DNA of 64,000 bases from positions 124,001 to 188,000 of the forward strand of contig NZ_FOOY01000003.1 in NCBI RefSeq assembly GCF_900113325.1, in the 5' to 3' direction. Source of the DNA: Sporolactobacillus nakayamae (lineage in GTDB: Bacteria; Bacillota; Bacilli; Bacillales; Sporolactobacillaceae). Position numbers and translations under genes: made by a program. Shown piece after piece: positions 54,444-63,570 of this stretch (positions are counted from its first letter, which is position 1; each line of letters begins with the position of its first letter). The notes under the pieces are model-generated. The model was given only the letters and a program-made list of their open reading frames with translations. It did no database searches and was not told where the DNA came from.

Positions 54444-55346
54444 ATGAGTGTGGCACACACGCAAACGATGTCACTGCTTTCAACACCTGCCGAAGTTAGA
54501 CAATTCGTGCGGGAGCAGAAGCATTTAGGAAAGACTGTCGGATTTGTTCCGACAATGGGTTATCTTCACGAAGGTCATGGATCTCTTTTTAGAAAGGCGG
54601 CAGCAACCTCGGATTGTGTCATTGCCAGCTGTTTTGTCAATCCAACGCAATTTGGAGAAAAAGACGACTATGTGAATTACCCGAAGGACCGGTTGCGCGA
54701 TACGCAACTTGCCGAATCATGTGGTGTAGACGCACTTTTTCTTCCTGAACCAAGTGTGATTTATCCAAATGGAGAGCAAGTGACGGTAAAGGTTAATGAA
54801 AAAACCGATGTACTGTGCGGAAAGAGTCGACCGGGTCACTTTGACGGTGTAGCCACTGTATTGACGAAACTTTTTACGATTACGCAACCAGATCGTGTTT
54901 ACTTCGGCATGAAGGATGCTCAGCAAGTAGCGATCGTCAGCAGTCTCATTGAATCCTTTCATTTTCCGATTGAGTTAATTTCCTGCCCGATCGTTCGTGA
55001 GGAAGACGGGCTTGCCAAGAGTTCGCGCAACGTACGTCTATTGTCTGAGGAACGGCGAGAAGCATCGGAAGTGTATAGAGGACTTAAGTTCGGAAGTGAA
55101 TTAATTCTGAACGGTGAAAAAGATTTTGATCGAATTATTCGCGCCGTACGCGGTTATTATGAAAAACATTTAACACTTGGCAGCGTTGACTATATCGATG
55201 TCCTGAATTATCCGGAATTGACGCGTACCAAAGAAATGATGAGTGGCCGTGTCATCATCGCCTGCGCCGTACGCTATTTAAATGCACGCTTGATCGATAA
55301 CATAACGCTTGATTGTGACAATGGCGAAAGTGAGGCCTCCGTCTAA
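54444..55346 (+). CDS. panC: Pantothenate synthetase
   Basis: Joins pantoate and beta-alanine with ATP to make pantothenate. The HIGH-type motif is [18 protein letters not shown] (Tyr where many have Ala), with [18 protein letters not shown] and [13 protein letters not shown]. The KMSKS-like loop is [11 protein letters not shown]. 300 residues. ATG 54444 follows GAGGAGG. panB, normally the first gene of this operon, is not here; pantoate must come from a panB elsewhere or from outside. Confidence 0.95.
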   Translation: MSVAHTQTMSLLSTPAEVRQFVREQKHLGKTVGFVPTMGYLHEGHGSLFRKAAATSDCVIASCFVNPTQFGEKDDYVNYPKDRLRDTQLAESCGVDALFLPEPSVIYPNGEQVTVKVNEKTDVLCGKSRPGHFDGVATVLTKLFTITQPDRVYFGMKDAQQVAIVSSLIESFHFPIELISCPIVREEDGLAKSSRNVRLLSEERREASEVYRGLKFGSELILNGEKDFDRIIRAVRGYYEKHLTLGSVDYIDVLNYPELTRTKEMMSGRVIIACAVRYLNARLIDNITLDCDNGESEASV

Positions 55347-55729
55347 TGATGCGTCCTTTTTTGAGATGCAAAATTCACCGAGCAACAGTCACAGACGCAA
55401 ATTTGAATTACGTCGGCAGCATAACGATTGATGAAGCAGTATTGAAGGCCATTGACTTGCTCCCTTATGAAAAAGTTCAAGTGGTGAATAATAATAATGG
55501 CGCGCGTCTTGAAACCTATGTGATTCCCGGTCAGGCGCATTCTGGTGTCATTTGTTTAAATGGCGCGGCTGCACGACTGGCGCAAAAAGGTGATGTATTA
55601 ATTATTATGGCTTACGCGCTAATGAACACTTGTGAATATAGTGAACTCAAGCCGACAGTAGCTGTACTTGATCAGAATAATTGTATTGAAAAGATGCTGA
55701 ACGGCGAAAGTCCCATGCAGACTTTATAA
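55346..55729 (+). CDS. panD: Aspartate 1-decarboxylase
   Basis: Makes beta-alanine from aspartate for pantothenate. The 127-residue proenzyme self-cleaves between Gly24 and Ser25 in NYVGSITID to give the pyruvoyl group. [32 protein letters not shown] and ALMNTCEY are family blocks. The ATG overlaps the panC stop by one base and is the start that places the cleavage site at the standard 24/25. A terminator follows. Confidence 0.96.
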   Translation: MMRPFLRCKIHRATVTDANLNYVGSITIDEAVLKAIDLLPYEKVQVVNNNNGARLETYVIPGQAHSGVICLNGAAARLAQKGDVLIIMAYALMNTCEYSELKPTVAVLDQNNCIEKMLNGESPMQTL

Positions 55730-55808
55730 AATTGAGACGGGAACGACAAAATTACCCTTGCAATTCGTTTAAAGAATAGATACGATTAATTTGCTGTGAG
55801 AACAGTCG

Positions 55809-55833
55809 AAAAACCCGTGAATACGGGTTTTTC
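55809..55833 (+). terminator. Terminator of panC-panD
   Basis: AAAAACCCGT, loop GAAT, ACGGGTTTTT. Confidence 0.92.
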
Positions 55834-55860
55834 CGCAATGCATAGATGAATAGTAGTGGG

Positions 55861-55941
55861 GTCGGCAGGTTATTTCCCTTGATTGGGTAACTATAGTTTG
55901 AGCGGGAAGGCTTAAGTCCATTCCCGCCATTATTTACCGAC
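55861..55941 (+). ncRNA. Candidate structured RNA: three-way junction before ypmB
   Basis: Three helices close an 81-base element. P1 is GTCGG (55861-55865) with CCGAC (55937-55941). P2 is GTTA-[TTT]-CCC (55869-55878) with GGG-TAAC (55885-55891). P3 is GCGGGAA (55902-55908) with TTCCCGC (55921-55927) around a 12-base loop containing CTTAAG. Junction strands are TATAGTTTGA and CATTATTTA. It begins 28 bases after a terminator and ends about 60 bases before the ypmB start. It matches no riboswitch class I can recall. Confidence 0.5.
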
Positions 55942-55999
55942 AGTGATTGCAGGAGCAATTTGCTGCCATCCGGATACATAAATTGATTCAGGTGATGTT

Positions 56000-56488
56000 T
56001 TGAGAACAAAAACAACGATTATTACCGTATTGGTTGCCTTAGCACTAATGGTTGCAATCGGCGCTTTGAAGCTCTATACAAGTAATACCGGCTATCAGGA
56101 ACAGGAGTCGGTCACGGCTGTCAAAAAGGCGAAGCAATGGTACTCATTTAATCAGGTCAAATCGGTTACTCCATTTCGGGGAACTGACGCTTATCAAGTG
56201 ATTCAGGCGAAGCAAAAGGGTAAGAAGGTCTACATTTGGGTGCCGGATCAACCAAAGAAAGCTCCGTTCCTTGAACGTTTGGCAAGTGAAGGAATAACGC
56301 AGGGGCAGGCAATACAAAAATTGGCGGATGCTCGGCTTGATGTGAAAAGGATTATCTCAGTACGTCTTGGTGCAATTAAAGGAAATCCAGTTTGGGAAAT
56401 TACGTTCTTAAATTCTAAAAATAACTATAATTATGTGTCTTTTTATTTTGAAAGCGGTAAGGAAGCGCAGCGAATTTTGAATTTGTAA
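56000..56488 (+). CDS. ypmB: YpmB-like cell wall/DUF5590 protein
   Basis: A 162-residue protein with one N-terminal membrane helix (IITVLVALALMVAIGALKLY). The soluble part is of DUF5590/PepSY-like type (DAYQVIQAKQKGKKVYIWVPD; VKRIISVRLGAIKGNPVWEI). It sits exactly where B. subtilis has ypmB, before aspB and asnS. TTG 56000 has CAGGTGATG upstream. Function is unknown. The dinG and ypmA genes that precede it in B. subtilis are absent. Confidence 0.87.
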   Translation: MRTKTTIITVLVALALMVAIGALKLYTSNTGYQEQESVTAVKKAKQWYSFNQVKSVTPFRGTDAYQVIQAKQKGKKVYIWVPDQPKKAPFLERLASEGITQGQAIQKLADARLDVKRIISVRLGAIKGNPVWEITFLNSKNNYNYVSFYFESGKEAQRILNL

Positions 56489-56538
56489 ATGATTAGGATG
56501 CGTAATTAAACGCGCAGGTTCAGGGAGGAACAATGACG

Positions 56539-57723
56539 ATGCAACTTGCAAAGCGAGTGGAAAGCATTACCCCATCAAGTACATTAGCAATTACCGCGAA
56601 AGCCGGGGAATTGAAGGCACAAGGCTATGACGTGATCGGCTTAGGTGCCGGTCAACCTGACTTTAACACACCTAAATTTATTATTGACGCGGCTATGGAA
56701 GCAGCGAACGCCGGTCACACAAAATATACGCCGACAGCCGGTCTCCCGGAATTGAAAGAGGCTATTATTGGTAAATTAAAGCGTGATCAAGGATTTAACT
56801 ACGACAAATCCCAAATCATTGTTGGAAATGGTGCAAAACATGTCCTTTATTTATTATTTCAAGCATTGCTGAACCCTGGTGATGAAGTGATCATTCCGGC
56901 ACCTTATTGGGTCAGCTATCCTGAACAAGTGAAACTGGCCGGTGGGGTTCCGGTTACAATTACTACTACAGAGGAAAAGCATTTCAAGATTCGTGTTGAG
57001 GATCTTGAACAAGTGGTCACTTCAAGGACGAAAGCACTCATCTTAAGTTCGCCAAGCAATCCGACCGGTATGATTTATTCAAAAGAAGAACTAGAATCGA
57101 TTGCCGCATTTTGTATTGCGCATGATATCCTGATTGTCTCAGACGAAATCTATGAAAAACTGGTTTATAATGGAAATGTGTTTTATTCCATTGCGCAGAT
57201 TTCTGAAGAGGTTCAAGCGCATACTGTGATTATTAACGGCGTATCAAAATCGCATTCAATGACGGGCTGGAGAATTGGTTATGCGGCTGGTGACCAAGTG
57301 TTAATCAAAGCGATGACTAATGTTGCCAGCCACAGTACATCCAATCCGGCATCCGTATCGCAGTATGCGACAATCGCTGCGTATAATGGACCACAGGAAA
57401 GCATTGAAACGATGCGTCAAGCGTTTGAGAAACGTCTGAATACGATTTTCCCACGTCTCTCCGAATTGCCGGGTATTACATGCGTGAAACCTCAAGGGGC
57501 TTTTTATCTATTCCCAAATATACGGAAAATGAGCGAAAGTTGTGGGTTTGCTCATGTTTCGGATTGGGTGACAGCGCTTCTCGATGAAGAAAAAGTCGCC
57601 GTAGTTCCTGGGGCAGGATTTGGAATGCCGGATTTCATTCGTTTATCCTATGCGACATCATTGGAGAATCTTGAGAATGCATTAGATCGTATCGAACATT
57701 TTATTCAAAAACACATAAATTAA
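56539..57723 (+). CDS. aspB: Aspartate aminotransferase
   Basis: PLP enzyme interconverting aspartate and oxaloacetate. It begins LAKRVESITPSSTLAITAKA as in Bacillus AspB. Landmarks are GLGAGQPDFNTP, SPSNPTGMIYS, VSDEIYEKLVY and the lysine in NGVSKSHSMTGWRIGY. An ATG at 56533 is two codons upstream. GGGAGG (56523-56528) is nearer to 56533, but homologs begin at 56539. It has the standard place between ypmB and asnS. Confidence 0.95.
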   Translation: MQLAKRVESITPSSTLAITAKAGELKAQGYDVIGLGAGQPDFNTPKFIIDAAMEAANAGHTKYTPTAGLPELKEAIIGKLKRDQGFNYDKSQIIVGNGAKHVLYLLFQALLNPGDEVIIPAPYWVSYPEQVKLAGGVPVTITTTEEKHFKIRVEDLEQVVTSRTKALILSSPSNPTGMIYSKEELESIAAFCIAHDILIVSDEIYEKLVYNGNVFYSIAQISEEVQAHTVIINGVSKSHSMTGWRIGYAAGDQVLIKAMTNVASHSTSNPASVSQYATIAAYNGPQESIETMRQAFEKRLNTIFPRLSELPGITCVKPQGAFYLFPNIRKMSESCGFAHVSDWVTALLDEEKVAVVPGAGFGMPDFIRLSYATSLENLENALDRIEHFIQKHIN

Positions 57724-57756
57724 TTTCGTTTTGTTAATCGGGGGGCACGAGAGAAA

Positions 57757-59049
57757 ATGAAAGCAACGATTTCCAAAGTAAAAAATCATGTTGGCGGAGA
57801 AGTCACCATAGGCGTATGGCTCGCGAACAAGCGTTCAAGCGGCAAGATTCAATTTCTTGAACTTCGTGATGGTACAGGCTATATTCAGGGGGTCGTTCTT
57901 AAAAACGAAGTTAGTGAAGAAAACTGGGCCAAAGCCAAAGAACTTACTCAGGAGAGTTCGCTCTATGTAACAGGTACTGTACGCGAAGACAAACGTGCGC
58001 CGAGCGGCTTTGAACTCACGGTCACATCAATTGAAATCATTCAAATCGCCCAGGATTATCCCATCACGCCTAAGGAACACGGGGTCGAATTTCTTATGGA
58101 TCATCGCCATCTATGGCTGCGTTCCAGCAGGCAGCACGCGATTTTACGCATCCGAAACGAGGTCATTAAAGCAACCTATGACTTCTTCCATGACCATGAA
58201 TTTATTAAGGTAGATCCACCCATTCTAACCGGAAGTTCTGCGGAAGGCACAACGGATTTATTCCATACGAAGTATTTCGATCATGATGCCTATCTATCGC
58301 AAAGCGGTCAGTTATATATGGAAGCCGCGGCTATGGCTTTTGGAAAGGTATTTTCATTTGGACCTGCATTTCGTGCGGAAAAATCAAAAACAAGGCGCCA
58401 CTTGATTGAATTTTGGATGATCGAGCCGGAAATGGCTTTTTGTGATCATGAAGAGAGCTTGAAGGTTCAGGAGAACTATGTTTCTTATCTCGTTCAAGAA
58501 GTACTGAATAATTGCAAACCAGAATTGAAAGCGATTGGACGAGACACGACAAAGCTTGAAAAGATAAAGGCACCGTTTCCGCGTATTTCCTATGATGACG
58601 CGATTACGTTCTTGAAAGGTAAAGGTTTTGATGATATTGAATGGGGCGATGACTTTGGGTCTCCTCATGAAACGGCTATCGCCGAACATTTCGATGTACC
58701 AGTATTTGTTACCGAGTATCCGACAAAGGTTAAAGCCTTTTACATGAAGCCGAATCCGGAACGCGGAGAAGTAGTGCTCTGTGCTGATCTTCTTGCACCT
58801 GAAGGCTATGGAGAAATCATTGGCGGAAGTCAACGTATTGATGATTTGGAATTAATGAAAGAACGCTATGAAGCGTTCCATTTGACCGATCCATCCTATA
58901 AATGGTATCTTGAACTGCGCCAGTATGGTACCGTGCCGCATTCCGGTTTTGGGTTGGGCCTTGAACGTGCAGTTGCCTGGATTTGCGGATTGGACCATAT
59001 TCGGGAAACCATTCCGTTCCCAAGACTGCTGAATCGTATTTATCCTTGA
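57757..59049 (+). CDS. asnS: Asparagine-tRNA ligase
   Basis: Charges tRNA-Asn. The OB-fold anticodon-binding domain (residues about 1-110; [26 protein letters not shown], quoted in part) precedes a class II core. Motif 2 is [27 protein letters not shown] and motif 3 [17 protein letters not shown]. 430 residues, usual. The Asn-specific, rather than Asp-specific, assignment rests on overall AsnS similarity and its place after aspB. No T-box fits in the 33 bases before it. Confidence 0.95.
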   Translation: MKATISKVKNHVGGEVTIGVWLANKRSSGKIQFLELRDGTGYIQGVVLKNEVSEENWAKAKELTQESSLYVTGTVREDKRAPSGFELTVTSIEIIQIAQDYPITPKEHGVEFLMDHRHLWLRSSRQHAILRIRNEVIKATYDFFHDHEFIKVDPPILTGSSAEGTTDLFHTKYFDHDAYLSQSGQLYMEAAAMAFGKVFSFGPAFRAEKSKTRRHLIEFWMIEPEMAFCDHEESLKVQENYVSYLVQEVLNNCKPELKAIGRDTTKLEKIKAPFPRISYDDAITFLKGKGFDDIEWGDDFGSPHETAIAEHFDVPVFVTEYPTKVKAFYMKPNPERGEVVLCADLLAPEGYGEIIGGSQRIDDLELMKERYEAFHLTDPSYKWYLELRQYGTVPHSGFGLGLERAVAWICGLDHIRETIPFPRLLNRIYP

Positions 59050-59080
59050 TGCATTGTTCAGGTACCTTTGGATGATCTAG

Positions 59081-59115
59081 AGACTCGGGATTGGTTTATT
59101 CCCGGGTCTTTATTC
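59081..59115 (+). terminator. Terminator after asnS
   Basis: AGACTCGGGA pairs with TCCCGGGTCT (one wobble) over a 9-base loop, then a T-rich tract. Confidence 0.8.
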
Positions 59116-59180
59116 AGTTTGACTTCACATTTCATTAATAAATAACGATCCATGCTATAATGAACGATGAGGTGTCAATT

Positions 59181-59879
59181 ATGGATATGAAATTCATGCT
59201 GCAACTAGTCGAAAAAGGCAGTGTCACTGTGCCTTCCCTGCTTATCGAACATTTTCATGATATTGGCCTTAATGAGCAGGAATGTATGCTGCTGATTCAG
59301 TTGCATTCATTTCTAAATAAGGGGGATAATTTTCCCACCTTTGACGATTTGGCGAGTCGAATGACTTTTGACGAAACCGCTTGTGCAGATCTTTTGCGTC
59401 ATTTAATCCAGCGCGGCTTCTTGTCCATTGTTCAGAAAAACGATGAGCAAATTTATTCAGAAGCATATTCACTGCAGCCCTTATGGGAGAAACTGCTTCG
59501 CTGCGCATATGGTAAGATCATAGACGCTCCATCCAAACATAATGAAGATACAGTTTATACACTATTCGAGACAGAATTTGGACGACCGCTTTCACCGATT
59601 GAATGTGAGACGCTTGCGATGTGGATGGATCAAGACCGACATTCTCCAATGCTTATAAAAGGAGCATTGCGTGAAGCGGTTGTATCCGGAAAGCTGAACT
59701 TCCGATATATTGACCGCATTTTATTTGATTGGAAGAAAAACGGAATTAAAACACTTGATCAAGCGAAGGCGCATGGCGAGAAAATCAGAGGACATCAGCA
59801 ACGCTCATCAAGTGCGGCTCGCGAAGTAAACGATGTTCCCAAGATGCCCTCCTACAATTGGCTTGGAAAACGCGGGTAA
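59181..59879 (+). CDS. dnaD: DNA replication protein DnaD
   Basis: Part of the Gram-positive helicase-loading machinery (with DnaA, DnaB and DnaI). The N-terminal winged helix (ECMLLIQLHSFLNKGDNFPTFDDLASRM) is followed by the DnaD/DnaB2 C-terminal domain, with VYTLFETEFGRPLSPIECETLAMW and FRYIDRILFDWKKNGI. 232 residues. ATG 59181 follows TGAGGTG; ATG 59160 upstream has no site. Its stop lies in the ribosome binding site of nth. Confidence 0.93.
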   Translation: MDMKFMLQLVEKGSVTVPSLLIEHFHDIGLNEQECMLLIQLHSFLNKGDNFPTFDDLASRMTFDETACADLLRHLIQRGFLSIVQKNDEQIYSEAYSLQPLWEKLLRCAYGKIIDAPSKHNEDTVYTLFETEFGRPLSPIECETLAMWMDQDRHSPMLIKGALREAVVSGKLNFRYIDRILFDWKKNGIKTLDQAKAHGEKIRGHQQRSSSAAREVNDVPKMPSYNWLGKRG

Positions 59880-59892
59880 GGAGGAAACTTCA

Positions 59893-60570
59893 CTGAATCA
59901 AAATCAGTTTGACTTTATCATGAAAACAATTGCCTCTATGTTTCCTGATGCGCACTGTGAGCTGAATCATCGAAATTCATTTGAACTCGCAATCGCGGTC
60001 ATGCTCTCCGCGCAATGTACCGACGCTCTGGTTAACCGAGTGACACCGGCATTGTTTCATAAATATCATGAACCTGAAGATTATCTGGCTGTATCGATTG
60101 AAGAGCTTCAGCAAGACATACGTTCTATTGGACTCTATCGGAATAAAGCGAAGCATATCAGGCAGATGTGCCAAATGTTAATTGAGAATTATGGCGGCGT
60201 TTTACCAAACACTCGGGATGAACTAATCAAATTACCGGGCATAGGACGCAAAACAGCGAATGTCATTGTATCGGTAGCATTCGGTGAACCTGCACTTGCC
60301 GTCGATACACATGTTGAACGGGTGACGAAACGGTTGGGCATTTGCCGCTGGAAAGATAGTGTCCTCGAAGTTGAAAAGACACTCATGCGCCGATTGCCGC
60401 GAGAAGAATGGTCACAAACGCATCATCGGCTCATTTTTTTTGGCAGGTATCATTGTAAAGCTCAGAATCCCAATTGTCCCGAATGTCCATTACTAGATCT
60501 TTGCCGAGAAGGGAAGAAACGCATGAAAAGAGGTGGAAGAGAATTTGGAAACGTTATATCTGAATCTTAA
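59893..60570 (+). CDS. nth: Endonuclease III
   Basis: A base-excision glycosylase/AP lyase for oxidised pyrimidines. The helix-hairpin-helix is LPGIGRKTANVI, with the catalytic lysine. The catalytic Asp is in AVDTHVERV, and the 4Fe-4S cluster CKAQNPNCPECPLLDLC has C-x6-C-x2-C-x5-C spacing. 225-226 residues. AAGGAGG at 59878-59884 points to CTG 59893, giving LNQNQFDFIM, which aligns with the Bacillus start. The first ATG (59920) has no binding site. I therefore propose a CTG start. It overlaps ypoC. Confidence 0.92.
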   Translation: MNQNQFDFIMKTIASMFPDAHCELNHRNSFELAIAVMLSAQCTDALVNRVTPALFHKYHEPEDYLAVSIEELQQDIRSIGLYRNKAKHIRQMCQMLIENYGGVLPNTRDELIKLPGIGRKTANVIVSVAFGEPALAVDTHVERVTKRLGICRWKDSVLEVEKTLMRRLPREEWSQTHHRLIFFGRYHCKAQNPNCPECPLLDLCREGKKRMKRGGREFGNVISES

Positions 60571-61075
60571 CATACCCAACTCCTTCCGTGTCGCCCCTTT
60601 CTATAAGGATCAACGTATGGTTGAGCATGTATCAGTCCCTGAACAAATCAGCTTTAACACACCGTTTCTGTACGATCTAATGTATCATCATGATCCGCAT
60701 CTACTTGAACGATGGCCTTGGCAAAAAAGCGAGAATTATTTTCATAACTATTGGGTGGAGCAAAAAGAATCTCTTCGCGAACGGTTTCACCTTCGGGAAC
60801 AGAAAAAGGCGAGAAAGCCAATGATTTTATCCGTGTCTGCATTCATTGACCAATTATATTGGACAACAGGGGCACCTGTGGATTCTCTGGAGCACGAAAC
60901 AGTGATTCAAAAGATGCAAACAATTCCTAGTGTACCTTTAAATATCGAGGAGCGGCTCCGATTTTTGCTGCTTCATCCAGATCGTTATCAATCCTTCATT
61001 CAACTTGATGAATTGGAACAAGAATTTACAAAGAAACGTTCTGCGTATCTTAGACGGCGCGCGAACGGTTATTAA
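60545..61075 (+). CDS. ypoC: YpoC family protein
   Basis: A 176-residue soluble protein in the standard YpoC position after nth, where B. subtilis has ypoC before ponA. Recognisable features are DPHLLERWPWQKSENYFHNYW and VPLNIEERLRFLLLHPDRYQSFIQLDEL; it is rich in aromatic and basic residues. Function is unknown. TTG 60545 follows AGAGGTGG; GTG 60533 is in that site. A strong terminator separates it from the convergent ponA. Confidence 0.82.
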   Translation: METLYLNLNIPNSFRVAPFYKDQRMVEHVSVPEQISFNTPFLYDLMYHHDPHLLERWPWQKSENYFHNYWVEQKESLRERFHLREQKKARKPMILSVSAFIDQLYWTTGAPVDSLEHETVIQKMQTIPSVPLNIEERLRFLLLHPDRYQSFIQLDELEQEFTKKRSAYLRRRANGY

Positions 61076-61086
61076 TTCATAAGTAA

Positions 61087-61132
61087 AAAGAAGAAGAGTT
61101 CACCGATTTTTTTCGGTGAACTCTTCTTCTTT
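61087..61132. terminator. Bidirectional terminator, 20-bp stem, between ypoC and ponA
   Basis: Positions 61087-61106 and 61113-61132 are perfectly complementary (core GAGTTCACCGA) with a T6 loop and A/T-rich arms. Confidence 0.92.
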
Positions 61133-61133
61133 A

Positions 61134-63488
61134 TTAAGGTGCAGATGTTTCGGCATTCGTTGTCGTTGCGGGATCCGAGGATGCGGGCGGCGTAGACGAA
61201 ACCGGTGGAGAAGATGAGACGGGTGGTTCTGATGAAGAGGCAGGCGGTGCTGAACTCATATCACTACTGCTGCTTTCAGGTGGCATACTTGAACTGCTTT
61301 CAGGCGGTAATGAGCTGCTGCTCTCTGCACTGCTGCTCGACGAATCAGCACTGCTGGCGTCATCAGGTTTGCTCTCAGTTTTATAGTGATTGGTAATCGT
61401 CGAATTCTTCACAGCCAACTCGCCATTACTAAGATTGGTCACTGAATTCGGCTGTTTGAAATCTGAAGCACCAATCATGTATCGAGCCATGATGTTTCTG
61501 AATATTGCTTTGGAATAATTTTGTTCGTTTGGTCCTAAATAAGATCCGTAGTTCTTATTTCCAATTTTGCTTTTATCTGAAGCATTATAGCCCGTCCAGA
61601 CAGCAGCGGTCAGCCTCGTATTATAACCGACAAACCAGGAATCCAAAGCACCATGGTCCTGACCCGATTTTGAAATTTTGTACTGATGTGCGTAGTCAGA
61701 AGGGACATTTGTTGTACCGGTTTTTCCGGCAAGGTATGCTCCTGGTATATTCGCGCTGACACCGGTTCCTCTCGTCATGACATCTTTAAGCATATCCGTG
61801 ATCATATACGCTGTATAATCATGCATTGCAACTCGCCGTGTATGATCCAACTGAATCACTTCACCATCCGGCTTTACAATCTTTCGAACAGCGTAGGGCT
61901 GATTATAAATGCCGTTGTTGCCGTATGCTGCGTATGTTCCGCTCATTTGCAGCGGATTGGTGCTAAAACCAGCGCCGCCGATCGCATAGGCCTCGCCTAA
62001 TTTGTTCAATACGCTATCGGTAAATCCAAGCTTTTCAGCGAATGTACGGATTTTTTTTGTTCCGCCGAGCGCATCACTAACTTCTTGAAAGGTTTGCAGC
62101 GCGGGAATATTTCGGGACAAATAGAGTGCTTTGCGGATGGTCATTTTTCCAAGCGTCTTGCCATCCCAGTCATTAATTTCTTTTCCCCAGCTGTATTTAA
62201 TATCCTTAGAATCGTTGACCTCATAGTCAGTCGGCCACTTCAAATACTCAATTGCCGGTCCATAATCCACAATTGGTTTTGCCGTTGATCCAATATTTCT
62301 TTTTGAACCGTAAGACCAGTTTGTGTACGTATATTTGTAATTACGTCCGCCCCCAAGCGCGCGAATCGCTCCGGTTTGTGTATCGATCACTGATACGGCT
62401 GCCTGGAAATTTTGCTGGACGTTCGGATAAAGTTTATCATTGTTTAGCGTATCCTGGGTTTGCTGCTGAATTTCGGGATCAAGCGTCGTATAGATCTTAA
62501 GACCTCCGGAACTAAATTCCTTCTCCGTGATCACTTTTTTATTCACAACAAGTTCTTGATGCACATAATCGAGAAAGGCGCCATATTTTCGATTACTTAT
62601 AGGTATATTTCGATGGCCCTTAGTCATTTGCTTCATGGTGACGGCCTTTGCTTTTGCTGCTTCGGCCGTGGAAATTGCTTTGTTTTGCACCATCAAATCT
62701 AAAACTAAATCACGTCTTGCTTTTGCTTGCACAGGATGGCGGATCGGATCATAGTATCCCGGATTACGCGTCATTGCCGCGAGCATCGCCGCTTGCTCAA
62801 GATTAACATTTTTAATGTTTTTACCGAAATAGCGTTCAGAAGCGGCCGCAACACCATAGGTTGGGCCTTCACCTAAATAAATTTGGTTCAAGTACATCTC
62901 AAGTATCTGTTTTTTTGTATACTTCTTCTCTAATTGAATCGCCAGATACATTTCTTGAATCTTACGTGTAAACGTCTTGTTTTGCGTCAACATCGCGTTG
63001 CGGACAACCTGTTGCGTAATTGTACTGGCACCTTCAGATTTATAACCCTTGGTAAATTGAGCGACTCCAGCGCCCATAATTCGGATCGGATCAACGCCGA
63101 TATGTTTATAAAAGCGAACATCTTCAGTTGAAATGTAGGCATCCTGAACGCTGAGGGGAATGGAGTCAATACTTGTATATACCCGATGTTCCCCTGAGTC
63201 TACGGTCGTCGCTTTTTTGTTGTTCTGATCATAGACGAATGATGATATCCCATTGTGCAGCGCGTCTTCGTCTAATTTAGGCGCATCCTTAATCACTGCA
63301 AGTACAAAGATCGTTCCCGCTAGAATAAGGAATAAGAGAGTAAGTAGGATGATAATGAAGATCCGTTTTACCCAATGTTTTTTTCCTCCGGATTTCTTTT
63401 TTTTGTTCGTTGGTTTATTTTTTTCTTTTTTTTGCTTTTCCTGTTCGGCTGCGCGCCGTCTTTCCATTCGTGTATGGTATTCAACCAT
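61134..63488 (-). CDS. ponA: Penicillin-binding protein 1A (class A PBP)
   Basis: Bifunctional glycosyltransferase and transpeptidase that builds peptidoglycan. A lysine-rich cytosolic N-terminus is followed by one membrane helix (RIFIIILLTLLFLILAGTIF). The GT51 domain has STEDVRFYKHIGVDPIRI (first catalytic Glu), GASTITQQVVRN and KILEMYLNQIYLGEG-type sequence. The transpeptidase has GSTAKPI (SxxK), SRN (SxN) and KTGTT (KTG). The last 80 residues are Ser/Pro/Glu-rich repeats (PPESSSS, PPASS), an extended wall-spanning tail. 784 residues. AAAGGTAGG precedes ATG 63488. Confidence 0.95.
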   Translation of the reverse strand: MVEYHTRMERRRAAEQEKQKKEKNKPTNKKKKSGGKKHWVKRIFIIILLTLLFLILAGTIFVLAVIKDAPKLDEDALHNGISSFVYDQNNKKATTVDSGEHRVYTSIDSIPLSVQDAYISTEDVRFYKHIGVDPIRIMGAGVAQFTKGYKSEGASTITQQVVRNAMLTQNKTFTRKIQEMYLAIQLEKKYTKKQILEMYLNQIYLGEGPTYGVAAASERYFGKNIKNVNLEQAAMLAAMTRNPGYYDPIRHPVQAKARRDLVLDLMVQNKAISTAEAAKAKAVTMKQMTKGHRNIPISNRKYGAFLDYVHQELVVNKKVITEKEFSSGGLKIYTTLDPEIQQQTQDTLNNDKLYPNVQQNFQAAVSVIDTQTGAIRALGGGRNYKYTYTNWSYGSKRNIGSTAKPIVDYGPAIEYLKWPTDYEVNDSKDIKYSWGKEINDWDGKTLGKMTIRKALYLSRNIPALQTFQEVSDALGGTKKIRTFAEKLGFTDSVLNKLGEAYAIGGAGFSTNPLQMSGTYAAYGNNGIYNQPYAVRKIVKPDGEVIQLDHTRRVAMHDYTAYMITDMLKDVMTRGTGVSANIPGAYLAGKTGTTNVPSDYAHQYKISKSGQDHGALDSWFVGYNTRLTAAVWTGYNASDKSKIGNKNYGSYLGPNEQNYSKAIFRNIMARYMIGASDFKQPNSVTNLSNGELAVKNSTITNHYKTESKPDDASSADSSSSSAESSSSLPPESSSSMPPESSSSDMSSAPPASSSEPPVSSSPPVSSTPPASSDPATTTNAETSAP

Positions 63489-63570
63489 GACTGATCCTAC
63501 CTTTCCGAAAAAACCTGTCCCATGGTTTACGTTTCATAGTATTCGATTGTTCCCATTGATTATGACCAAC

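Noticed and set aside
55752-56015. 87-residue minus-strand frame across the ypmB leader
   Set aside because: It runs through a terminator stem and the structured RNA candidate; no family match and no binding site.
58384-58833. 149-residue minus-strand frame inside asnS
   Set aside because: It lies wholly antisense to a confident aminoacyl-tRNA synthetase gene, has no binding site and no recognisable domain.
61205-61396. Cys-rich plus-strand frame at the ponA 3' end
   Set aside because: It is the complement of the serine-rich tail codons of PBP1A.
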